Shown piece by piece: positions 37,022 through 44,808 of a stretch of DNA of 64,000 nucleotides. Where the stretch lies: NCBI RefSeq assembly GCF_005796185.1, contig NZ_VAHM01000017.1, forward strand, positions 1-64,000, in the 5' to 3' direction. The stretch's first letter is position 1, and every line of letters starts with the position of its first letter. A model generated the notes under the pieces. The model made no database searches, was not told where the DNA came from, and was given only the letters and a program-made list of their open reading frames with translations. This DNA comes from Pseudarthrobacter sp. NamB4. GTDB taxonomy: Bacteria; Actinomycetota; Actinomycetes; Actinomycetales; Micrococcaceae. Made by a program: the position numbers and the translations under genes.

Positions 37022-38830
37022 CTACGAGCGGGGTGCGGCGTACATCTCCTCAATGCTGGTTTCGAAGTCCTTCATCACCTGCGCCCGCTTCACTTTCATG
37101 GACGGCGTCAGGTGGCCGGAAGCTTCGGTGAATTCGGCAGGCACAATCCGGAAGGACTTGATGGCTTCAGCCTGGGACACCGAGGCGTTGGCGGCCGTAA
37201 TGAGGTCCTGGACCGCCGCCTTGACCACCGGGTGGTCCGCAGCTTCTGCGAGGGAGGTGTCCGCGGCGAGGCCGTGCCGCTGCAGCCAGCCGGGCAGCGC
37301 CTCCTGGTCCAGGGTGACCAGCGCGCCGATGAACGGCCGGTTGTCGCCGACCACCAGCACCTGTGACACCAGGGCGTCAGCCCGGATCTGGTCCTCCAGC
37401 AGGGCAGGAATCACGTTCTTGCCGCCCGCGGTGACAATGATTTCCTTCTTACGCCCGGTGATCCATACGAAGCCGTCGTCATCGAGCCGGCCGATGTCCC
37501 CGGTGCGGAACCACCCGTCGTCGAACGTCTCAGCGGTGAGGTCAGGCCTCTTGTAGTAGCCGCGCATGACGCACACGCCCTTGGCGAGGATTTCCCCGTC
37601 GTCGGCGATCCGGACCGCATTGCCGGGCAGGGGCTTGCCCACGGATCCGATCTTGATCCGGGACGGTGTGTTGACGGAGATGGGAGCAGTGGTTTCGGTC
37701 AGGCCATAGCCTTCAAGGACCTGCAGGCCGATGCCCTGGAAGAAATGGCCCAGCCGCTCACCCAGCGGGCCGCCGCCGGACACTGCATGGGCCACATGAC
37801 CGCCCATGGCCGCACGCAGCTTACTGTAGACCAGTTTGTCGAACAGGGCGTGTCGCAGCTTCAGGCCGAGCCCGACGCGGCCCTCCTGGCGGGCCTTGGA
37901 AAACGCGATCGCGGTATCGGCTGCCTTGTGGAAGATGGCTCCCTTTCCGCCATCCTCCGCTTTCGTGAGGGCAGAATTGTAGACCTTCTCGAAGACACGG
38001 GGCACGGCCAGGATGAACGTCGGTTCGTAGCTTTGCAGGTCGCTGAGGAGGTTCTTGATGTCCGGCGTGTGCGCCACGGTGGTGCCGGCCGCCATGGCGA
38101 GGACTGAGATGAAGCGCGCAAAGACGTGTGCCAGCGGTAGGAACATGATCGTCTTTGCGTTCTCGTGAACGATCTCGCCGATGATGGCCAGGGCGTTGTC
38201 CGCAAGCTCTACGAAGTTCCCGTGGGTGAGCTCGCAGCCTTTGGGACGGCCGGTGGTGCCGGAGGTGTAGATGATGGTGGCCGTATCGCTGAGGCCGGCG
38301 GCCTTCCTGCGGGCTTCGAGATCGTCATCGCTGACCCCGCGGCCGGCTTCGCGGAGGGCGTCCAGTCCCTTGCCTTCCAACTGCCAGATGTGCTCCAGCG
38401 AGGTCAGGGCTTCCGCTGTCACTGCCTGCCGGATGACGTCCTCATGATGTGCTGCCTCGCCAAAAGCGGCTACCGCGCCGGAATCACCGAGGTTCCATGC
38501 AACCTGGGACGGTGAGGACGTTTCATAGATGGGGACCGAAACGGCGCCGGCGAACCAGATGGCAAAGTCCACCAGGGACCATTCATAGCGGGTGCGCGAC
38601 ATGATGCCCACGCGGTCGCCGGCACCAACACCACTGGCCATCAGCCCCTTTGCCAGTGCCCTGACGTCGGCAAGGAAATCCGTGGCGGAAATGTCCTCCC
38701 AGGACCCGGAGGCATTCAGCCGTGAAAACAGCGCCGGGTTGCTTGCCTTGGTTGACTGCCGCAGCACCAAATCGGTGATGTTGGTTTCCGGTGGGACAAC
38801 AACAAGAGGCGGAACACTGAATTCGCGCAC
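37022..38830 (-). CDS. Long-chain acyl-CoA ligase (FadD15 type)
   Basis: Protein of 602 residues of the AMP-forming family, which activates fatty acids to acyl-CoA. The AMP-binding motif is YTSGTTGRPKG, and YGLTETTAPIS and ITGRKKEIIVTAGGKNV follow in the usual order. The gene is oriented away from glucokinase with a 188-base promoter region. Mycobacteria and Streptomyces keep a similar ligase in this neighbourhood (fadD15). Chain-length preference cannot be read from the sequence. Confidence 0.93.
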   Translation of the reverse strand: MREFSVPPLVVVPPETNITDLVLRQSTKASNPALFSRLNASGSWEDISATDFLADVRALAKGLMASGVGAGDRVGIMSRTRYEWSLVDFAIWFAGAVSVPIYETSSPSQVAWNLGDSGAVAAFGEAAHHEDVIRQAVTAEALTSLEHIWQLEGKGLDALREAGRGVSDDDLEARRKAAGLSDTATIIYTSGTTGRPKGCELTHGNFVELADNALAIIGEIVHENAKTIMFLPLAHVFARFISVLAMAAGTTVAHTPDIKNLLSDLQSYEPTFILAVPRVFEKVYNSALTKAEDGGKGAIFHKAADTAIAFSKARQEGRVGLGLKLRHALFDKLVYSKLRAAMGGHVAHAVSGGGPLGERLGHFFQGIGLQVLEGYGLTETTAPISVNTPSRIKIGSVGKPLPGNAVRIADDGEILAKGVCVMRGYYKRPDLTAETFDDGWFRTGDIGRLDDDGFVWITGRKKEIIVTAGGKNVIPALLEDQIRADALVSQVLVVGDNRPFIGALVTLDQEALPGWLQRHGLAADTSLAEAADHPVVKAAVQDLITAANASVSQAEAIKSFRIVPAEFTEASGHLTPSMKVKRAQVMKDFETSIEEMYAAPRS

Positions 38831-38913
38831 TATAGCTCCTTTGATATCCGAGGTCCCGCACAGGGGTATGCCTAAAGAGTAGTACGCCCGTGCGGAGCCG
38901 TGCAGGATCTGCA

Positions 38914-38929
38914 GTTACTTACGGGTAAC
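38914..38929. promoter_or_regulatory. Inverted repeat GTTAC-N6-GTAAC between fadD and glk
   Basis: GTTAC at 38914-38918 and GTAAC at 38925-38929 flank TTACGG. It lies 84 bases from the ligase start and about 90 from the kinase start. TetR-type regulators of fatty-acid genes often bind TTAC-N-GTAA palindromes, so control of the ligase is plausible but not shown. Confidence 0.45.
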
Positions 38930-39018
38930 TTTGCCCTCAACGGTGCTGCGGCATGTGGGCGTCATCCCCGGGCAGCCAGCACGCCCCGGGGAAACCTGCC
39001 CACCTAGAATGGGGAACT

Positions 39019-40110
39019 ATGTACGCACCGCCTCCCGGCGAGCAGGCCGGGCCACAGACAAGACCCGCCTCGTGGCGGAGGCGGCCCGCCGCCCGCCGGG
39101 CACGCACTCAGCGAGGCGAGGGCTTCCGCCAGCACCTGCGCCTCGGCCGCAAGGGCCTGGCTATCGGAATCGACATCGGCGGCACCAAGGTGGCCGCGGG
39201 CGTCGTGGATGCCGACGGCAGGATCCTCAGCGAGGCGCGGCGCTCCACGCCCGGCCGCGATCCCCGGGCCGTGGAGCAGGTCATCGTGGAGCTGGTCGAA
39301 GAACTCGGCAGGAGGCACCGTATCTGGTCGGTCGGCATAGGCGCCGCCGGGTGGATGGACCTCGACGGCGGCACGGTGCTTTTCAGCCCGCACCTGGCCT
39401 GGCGCAACGAGCCGCTGAGGGCAAACCTGCAGCAGCTCCTCCGCCGGCCTGTGCTCCTGGCGAACGACGCCGACGCGGCGGCATGGGCTGAATGGCGCTT
39501 TGGAGCCGGTCAGGGGGAGGATCGGCTGGTCTGCATCACGCTGGGTACCGGCATCGGCGGTGCCATGGTGATGGACGGCAGGGTGGAGCGCGGCCGGTTC
39601 GGTGTGGCCGGCGAGTTCGGACACCAGATCATCGTGCCCGGCGGGCACCGCTGCGAGTGCGGAAACCGGGGCTGCTGGGAGCAGTATGCGTCAGGGAATG
39701 CACTGGGGCGTGAAGCCAGGATCCTGGCGCGTGCCAACTCCCCGGTGGCCCAGGACCTGCTTGCCGCAGTGGAGGGCCGGGCTGAAGCGATTACCGGTGC
39801 CATCGTGACGGAGCTGGCTTTGGCAGGTGACGCAGCCTCCCGCGAGCTGGTGGAGGAAGTGGGGGAGTGGCTGGGGCTTGGGCTCGCCAACCTGGCTGCG
39901 GCGCTGGATCCCGGGCTCTTCGTCATCGGCGGCGGCCTGTGCTCGGCGGGGGACCTGCTGGTGGAGCCGGCCCGCAAGGCTTTCGCCCGCAACCTGACGG
40001 GCCGGGGGTTCCGCCCCGCCGCCGGGATCCAGATGGCGGCACTGGGCCCGAATGCCGGGCTGATCGGTGCTGCCGACCTGTCCAGGGTCAGCAGCCGGAC
40101 GTGGCGCTGA
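39019..40110 (+). CDS. glkA: ROK-family glucokinase
   Basis: Protein of 363 residues from the ATG at 39019, with GGGGA 4 bases before it. An N-terminal basic stretch of about 45 residues precedes the ATP-binding loop DIGGTK at 52-57. The ROK zinc motif has Cys212, Cys214 and Cys219 (CECGNRGCWEQYASG), and VAGEFGHQ with ITLGTGIGGAMV forms the sugar and phosphate sites. It phosphorylates glucose with ATP. The Streptomyces glkA locus shares the same neighbours (fadD, plsC, aroG), supporting the assignment. Polyphosphate use cannot be excluded. Confidence 0.87.
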   Translation: MYAPPPGEQAGPQTRPASWRRRPAARRARTQRGEGFRQHLRLGRKGLAIGIDIGGTKVAAGVVDADGRILSEARRSTPGRDPRAVEQVIVELVEELGRRHRIWSVGIGAAGWMDLDGGTVLFSPHLAWRNEPLRANLQQLLRRPVLLANDADAAAWAEWRFGAGQGEDRLVCITLGTGIGGAMVMDGRVERGRFGVAGEFGHQIIVPGGHRCECGNRGCWEQYASGNALGREARILARANSPVAQDLLAAVEGRAEAITGAIVTELALAGDAASRELVEEVGEWLGLGLANLAAALDPGLFVIGGGLCSAGDLLVEPARKAFARNLTGRGFRPAAGIQMAALGPNAGLIGAADLSRVSSRTWR

Positions 40111-40172
40111 CCTGGCGGACGCGCGTATGCGCCGCCGCGCTGCCTGGTGGATTACCTGGGGAAGCCAAGCCG

Positions 40173-40736
40173 CTAGACCCGGGCCCCGTCGTCGTTCTCG
40201 TCCTTTTCCTGCGGCAGCTTCATGATCAGGTAAACGGTCCCGAGCACGAAGACTGCAACAATGCCCACAATGGCAAGCAGCGGTGCCGACCGCCAAAACA
40301 TGGCTGACAGCAGAAGCGCCACGGGGCCGCCCACGGCGGCGAGCCAGGCGAGCATGGTCAGCGGTTCCGTGCCGGCCAGGCTGGGCGGTTCCTCGGGGAC
40401 GAAGGTGTCCTCTTCCTCGTCCACTTCGTAGTCACGTGGGCCGGCAGGGGCGCCTCCTGCTGCTTCGGAGCCGGCGCTGTCCGCTGACGCCTGCCGCTCC
40501 GCCGCGGACATTTCCGCAGGCGCCGCTCCGGCCAGGCCCAGGGGGTCGAAATCCCGGAAAGCAGCAGGCCGGTTCCCGGGCGCTTGGGCGTCCTGGAACG
40601 GGCCTTCATCGGGGCCGGCTTCGGCGCCCGGGGTTGGCGCAGATGAATCAGATTCCAGCCGCGCAACGAGGTCCAGCCATACAGCGTCGTCCTGGTTGGC
40701 GCCCTGGTCCGGGGAGCCGGGGTCAGGCCTGTTCAT
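40173..40736 (-). CDS. Small membrane protein with acidic N-terminal region
   Basis: Protein of 187 residues. The ATG at 40736 (MNRPDPGSPDQGANQ) is chosen because the longer open frame lies inside the upstream esterase gene. Residues 1 to about 120 are Ala/Glu/Pro/Asp-rich and likely cytoplasmic and disordered. Two membrane helices follow near 130-150 (LAWLAAVGGPVALLLSAMFW) and 152-175 (LLAIVGIVAVFVLGTVYLI). It overlaps the end of the preceding esterase gene by 14 bases. No family is recognised; a link to the nearby lipid genes is only positional. Confidence 0.8.
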   Translation of the reverse strand: MNRPDPGSPDQGANQDDAVWLDLVARLESDSSAPTPGAEAGPDEGPFQDAQAPGNRPAAFRDFDPLGLAGAAPAEMSAAERQASADSAGSEAAGGAPAGPRDYEVDEEEDTFVPEEPPSLAGTEPLTMLAWLAAVGGPVALLLSAMFWRSAPLLAIVGIVAVFVLGTVYLIMKLPQEKDENDDGARV

Positions 40737-41544
40737 GGGATGTGACCTCCAGGTCCGGTGCCGCACTTGCAGCTGCTTGATGGGGGTTTGCGCCGGAGAC
40801 GATTTGACGGATGAATTCAACCGAGCCCTGGAAAATTTGGCCGGCATCGTGGTCCAGGGTGGCAACGTGGTAGCTGTTTTCGAGCCGGACCAGCTCCAGG
40901 GGGGCGTGTGTGAGTCCACGCTGCAGGGCCACCAGGCTCGAGTCGGACACCACGTGGTCCACCGTGGAGCGGTAGGCCAGGACTGGAGCAGTGACCCGGG
41001 GGAGGAGCCGCAGGGTATCCCGGAACATCTTGTTCAGTTCATGCGCCGCGGCAACCGGGGTCCGTGGATAAGCGCCCTCGTCCATGCCTTCCTTGAGGAT
41101 GTCGTTGGCAATGGCCGGCGTACTTTTCATGACCAGCTTCAGGATTCCGGCGAGGGGCGCCCGCGGGTCATCGATCACCAGGGCCGGGTTCACCAGGACG
41201 ACTCCTGCCACGGGGCGGCTGGCTGCAATCCGCAGCGCCAGGGCACCGCCCATGCTGAGGCCGGCTGAGACGACGTAGTCGCAGTCCGCATCCAGCTCAA
41301 GGTAAGCGTCGTCAAGGGCGCCGTGCCACTGTTGCCACCTTGTGCGTGCGAGTTCCTGCCAGCTGGTTCCATGGCCGGGAAGCAACGGCATGCGGACGGC
41401 GAAACCTGCTGCGGCCAACGCCTGGGCCCAGTCACGCAGCCCGTGCGGGCTTCCCGTGAAGCCGTGCGAGAGGACCACCCCGACGCGGGGTTCCCCGCCA
41501 GTGCAAGTACTGCTGAACGGGCTGTGGTTCAGGATGGAGGTCAC
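40723..41544 (-). CDS. Alpha/beta hydrolase (carboxylesterase/monoacylglycerol lipase type)
   Basis: Protein of 273 residues. The nucleophile is Ser97 in GLSMG, with the oxyanion loop SHGFTGSPHGLRDWA near 26-40. Later in the sequence YRSTVDHVV and SYHVATLD carry the likely acid and histidine. It lacks a signal peptide, so it acts in the cytoplasm on small esters or lipids. It is a close paralogue of the gene at 41541; the two overlap by 4 bases. Substrate is unknown. Confidence 0.87.
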   Translation of the reverse strand: MTSILNHSPFSSTCTGGEPRVGVVLSHGFTGSPHGLRDWAQALAAAGFAVRMPLLPGHGTSWQELARTRWQQWHGALDDAYLELDADCDYVVSAGLSMGGALALRIAASRPVAGVVLVNPALVIDDPRAPLAGILKLVMKSTPAIANDILKEGMDEGAYPRTPVAAAHELNKMFRDTLRLLPRVTAPVLAYRSTVDHVVSDSSLVALQRGLTHAPLELVRLENSYHVATLDHDAGQIFQGSVEFIRQIVSGANPHQAAASAAPDLEVTSHEQA

Positions 41545-42329
41545 GGAGTCTCCGATGCTGTCTTCTGGCGGGAGAGGGTGTGGAAAAAGGCGCTGGATTT
41601 CGCGAAGATCTCCGGCGCGTCCACGTCCAGCGTAGCCACATGGCCGCTGCTGTGAAGGTCCACCACTTCAGCGAGACGCCCCCCGAGCCCTTTTCGGAGC
41701 AACGCCAGGGATGTAGGCGGAACCACTGCATCCGTGCGGGACTTGAAAACCTGGACCGGAGCGGTGATGCCGGGAAGTGCTCGGGTCGCGGCAGCGAAGA
41801 GCTTCCTCAGCTCGTGCACTGCTGCCAGGGGGGTACGGGAATAGTCGCCGTCATTGGTCGCTGCCGCCGCCGGCTGCTCTTCCTGGATGGGCAGCGTGGT
41901 GCGCTGGAAGTACTTGAGCAGGCCAACGGCCCGGACGCGCCGGTCGTAGAAGCTCAGGCCCGGGTTGACCACGGACACGCCGGCGACGTCATGCCGGGAG
42001 GCAGCCAGCAGCGTGATGGCGCCGCCCATCGACAGCCCTGCCAGGAAGCACGTTTCCGTCCTGCCCTCAAGTTCCAGGTAAGCGGCCTCGAAACTGCGGT
42101 ACCAGTCGCTCCAGCGGGTCCTGGCCAGCTGGCGCCAGTCGGTTCCGTGGCCGGGCAGCAGGGGAACGGTCACGGCGTAACCCTGCGAGGCGAGGTGTTC
42201 GGCCCACGGCAGGACGCTGAGAGGGCTTCCCGTGAAGCCGTGGCAAATTGCCACGCCAACCTTTGCATTAGGTCCGTGGCCCGGGTAGCTGAAAGCGGCA
42301 GGAGGGGACGGGTTGCTGCTTTCGCTCAT
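41541..42329 (-). CDS. Alpha/beta hydrolase, paralogue of the following gene
   Basis: Protein of 262 residues with the same architecture as its neighbour: ICHGFTGSPLSVLPWAE, PLLPGHGTDWRQLARTRW and nucleophile Ser100 in LAGLSMGG. The acid is in KSRTDAVVPPTS and the histidine in SSGHVATLD. The ATGA overlap couples it to the paralogue, which suggests a tandem duplication. The divergent neighbour on the other side is an acyltransferase, hinting at membrane-lipid turnover. Confidence 0.87.
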   Translation of the reverse strand: MSESSNPSPPAAFSYPGHGPNAKVGVAICHGFTGSPLSVLPWAEHLASQGYAVTVPLLPGHGTDWRQLARTRWSDWYRSFEAAYLELEGRTETCFLAGLSMGGAITLLAASRHDVAGVSVVNPGLSFYDRRVRAVGLLKYFQRTTLPIQEEQPAAAATNDGDYSRTPLAAVHELRKLFAAATRALPGITAPVQVFKSRTDAVVPPTSLALLRKGLGGRLAEVVDLHSSGHVATLDVDAPEIFAKSSAFFHTLSRQKTASETP

Positions 42330-42440
42330 GCCTCCATCGTGTCACTCTTCCGGACAAATCTCACTAGAGTAGGGTTGCATTGAACTGCTGGCCAGGCCCG
42401 ACGCTGGGACCGGGGGCCGTCTTCCGGAGAGGGTTCTTAC

Positions 42441-43259
42441 GTGTTCTATTGGGTCATGAAGAGGATCTTCCTGGGTCCTGTGCTAAAGCTTCTCTTCCGT
42501 CCCTGGGTCAAGGGCCTGGACAATATCCCGGCGGAGGGCGCGGCGATCATCGCCTCCAACCATCTGTCGTTTTCCGATTCCATCTTCATGCCGCTGATGG
42601 TCCACAGGCCCGTGGTTTTCCTGGCGAAGTCGGAGTATTTCACCGGGACAGGCATCAAAGGCCGGCTCACAGCGGCGTTCTTCCGGCTGACCAACCAGTT
42701 GCCGATGGACAGGTCCGGAGGCGCCGCCTCGGCCGCCTCGTTGAGTGCGGGCATGGAGGTGCTCAACCACGGCGGGCTGCTGGGCATCTACCCCGAAGGC
42801 ACCCGGAGCCCGGACGGCAGGCTGTACCGCGGCAAAGTAGGGGTTGCCAGGCTTGCCCTGCAGGCTGGCGTGCCGGTGATACCAGTGGCCATGATCGGCA
42901 CGGACAAGGTGCAGCCAATCGGGAAGCGGCTGCCCAACATCCGCAGGATCGGTATGATCTTCGGCGAACCGCTGGACTTCAGCGGCTACCGGGACCAGGC
43001 GGAGGACCGCGACGTCCAGAGGAAAGTAACGGACCAGATCATGTTCGAACTGATGCGGCTCTCCGGGCAGGAATACGTGGATGAGTATGCGGCCGTGGTG
43101 AAGCTGAGGCTTGCGGGCACGCCGGTGGAACCGGCAGCGGCAGCTGAACCGCTCGCTTCGCCCGCGCCTGCGGAGGGCGCAGCGGCCAGTGGAGGGCAGG
43201 ACGGCCCCGCTGCCGGGCAGGGCTACAAGGACGACGGCGGGGCTGCCGCCGCAGGATAG
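42441..43259 (+). CDS. 1-acylglycerol-3-phosphate acyltransferase (PlsC type)
   Basis: Protein of 272 residues from a GTG with GGAGAGGG upstream. Motifs NHLSFSDS (His and Asp) and PEGTRSPDGRLYRGK are clear, and IPVAMIGTDKVQP follows. The last 60 residues are an Ala/Gly-rich tail. It is the second PlsC-like gene in the window, and mycobacterial Rv2182c occupies the matching place. It probably acylates lysophosphatidate or a related acceptor; head-group preference is unknown. Confidence 0.9.
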   Translation: MFYWVMKRIFLGPVLKLLFRPWVKGLDNIPAEGAAIIASNHLSFSDSIFMPLMVHRPVVFLAKSEYFTGTGIKGRLTAAFFRLTNQLPMDRSGGAASAASLSAGMEVLNHGGLLGIYPEGTRSPDGRLYRGKVGVARLALQAGVPVIPVAMIGTDKVQPIGKRLPNIRRIGMIFGEPLDFSGYRDQAEDRDVQRKVTDQIMFELMRLSGQEYVDEYAAVVKLRLAGTPVEPAAAAEPLASPAPAEGAAASGGQDGPAAGQGYKDDGGAAAAG

Positions 43260-43348
43260 TGCGGCCGCCCGCACCTGCTGTTGTGACGGCGTCGGCCTGC
43301 AGCGTGACGGTGCGGTGTCACGGGGACCTGTGCGACCGTTAGTCTTAG

Positions 43349-44743
43349 ATGGTGACTGAGCTATCCGCAAAACCCGTCTTTTCGCTGTCCAGCACCGCCC
43401 AGAGCGGAGCAGCCGACTATCCCGGACTTGACCACTGGCGGGACCTTCCCATTTCGCAGCAGCCCAGCTGGCAGGACAGGGCAGTTTTTGACGCCTCCGT
43501 GAAGGAACTCTCCATCCTTCCTCCGCTGGTGTTTGCCGGTGAGGTTGATATCCTCCGCGAGCGGCTTGCCGCTGCTGCCCAGGGCAAGGCATTCCTGCTG
43601 CAGGGCGGGGACTGCGCCGAGACGTTCGAGGCCGCGACCGCGGACAAGATCAGCGCCCGCGTCAAAACAATCCTCCAGATGGCGGTGGTGCTCACCTATG
43701 GTGCGGCGATGCCCGTCATCAAGATGGGCAGGATGGCCGGGCAGTTCGCCAAGCCCCGCTCGTCCAACGATGAGACCCGCAACGGGGTCACGCTCCCCGC
43801 GTACCGGGGGGACATCGTCAACGGGTACGAATTCACTCCGGAGTCCCGCGGCCACGACGCCGCCCGCATGCTCCGTGCGTACCACACCTCCGCTGCGACA
43901 CTGAACCTGATCCGGGCCTTCACCCAGGGCGGCTTTGCTGACCTTCGCTCCGTGCACCAGTGGAACAAGGGCTTCACCGAGAACCCTGCACATGCCCGCT
44001 ACGAATCACTGGCCCGCGACATCGACCGGGCCATCAAGTTCATGGATTCCTGCGGCGCGGACTTCGAGGCGCTAAAGCGCGTTGAGTTCTTTGCCAGCCA
44101 CGAGGCCCTGCTGCTGGATTACGAGCGGGCCCTGACCCGGATCGACTCCCGCACCGGGCTCCCGTACGACACGTCGGCGCACTTCCTCTGGATCGGGGAG
44201 CGGACCAGGGAGCTGGACCACGCCCACGTCGATTTCTTGTCCCGGGTGCGGAACCCCATTGGCGTTAAGCTGGGTCCGTCAACTACCGGTGACGACGCCC
44301 TTCGCCTGATTGACAAGCTGGACCCCGAGCGTGAGCCGGGCCGGTTGACCTTCATCACCCGCATGGGTGCAGGAAACATCCGCGAAAAGCTTCCCGCCGT
44401 CGTCGAAAAAGTCACTGCATCGGGCGCGCAGGTGCTGTGGGTCACCGACCCCATGCACGGAAATACCGTCACATCCCCGAACGGCTACAAGACCCGCAAC
44501 TTTGACGATGTCATAGACGAAGTGCGCGGCTTCTTCGAAGTACACCACGCCCTGGGCACGGTTCCGGGCGGCCTGCACGTGGAGATGACGGGCGACGACG
44601 TGGCGGAGTGCCTCGGCGGCGCCGACCCGATCGACCAGGACGCCTTCCTGGACCGCTATGAGTCGGTCTGCGATCCGCGGCTGAACCACATGCAGTCGCT
44701 GGAAATGGCCTTCCTGGTGGCAGGCGCCCTCGCCCGGCACTGA
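43349..44743 (+). CDS. aroG: Class II DAHP synthase (shikimate pathway)
   Basis: Protein of 464 residues of the plant-like class II 3-deoxy-D-arabino-heptulosonate 7-phosphate synthases. Conserved segments include LLQGGDCAETF, KMGRMAGQFAKPRS and LWVTDPMHGNT, which bind metal and phosphoenolpyruvate. It starts the aromatic amino-acid route that TyrA (23.8 kb) completes for tyrosine. Class II enzymes in actinobacteria are inhibited by combinations of aromatic amino acids. The downstream hairpin lies between it and the converging kinase gene. Confidence 0.95.
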   Translation: MVTELSAKPVFSLSSTAQSGAADYPGLDHWRDLPISQQPSWQDRAVFDASVKELSILPPLVFAGEVDILRERLAAAAQGKAFLLQGGDCAETFEAATADKISARVKTILQMAVVLTYGAAMPVIKMGRMAGQFAKPRSSNDETRNGVTLPAYRGDIVNGYEFTPESRGHDAARMLRAYHTSAATLNLIRAFTQGGFADLRSVHQWNKGFTENPAHARYESLARDIDRAIKFMDSCGADFEALKRVEFFASHEALLLDYERALTRIDSRTGLPYDTSAHFLWIGERTRELDHAHVDFLSRVRNPIGVKLGPSTTGDDALRLIDKLDPEREPGRLTFITRMGAGNIREKLPAVVEKVTASGAQVLWVTDPMHGNTVTSPNGYKTRNFDDVIDEVRGFFEVHHALGTVPGGLHVEMTGDDVAECLGGADPIDQDAFLDRYESVCDPRLNHMQSLEMAFLVAGALARH

Positions 44744-44762
44744 TACCGCGCTTCTTCATGCG

Positions 44763-44808
44763 CCCTGACGGTGGTGCAGGCGGCCTGCCGCCTACACCAC
44801 CGTCAGGG
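44763..44808. terminator. Long hairpin between aroG and pknL, covering the pknL stop
   Basis: CCCTGACGGTGGTG at 44763-44776 pairs over 14 bp with 44795-44808. Inner AGGCGG and CCGCCT extend it around CCTG with one mismatch. The right arm contains the last codons of the kinase gene. It can terminate aroG transcription and may also act on kinase transcripts. Confidence 0.88.
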
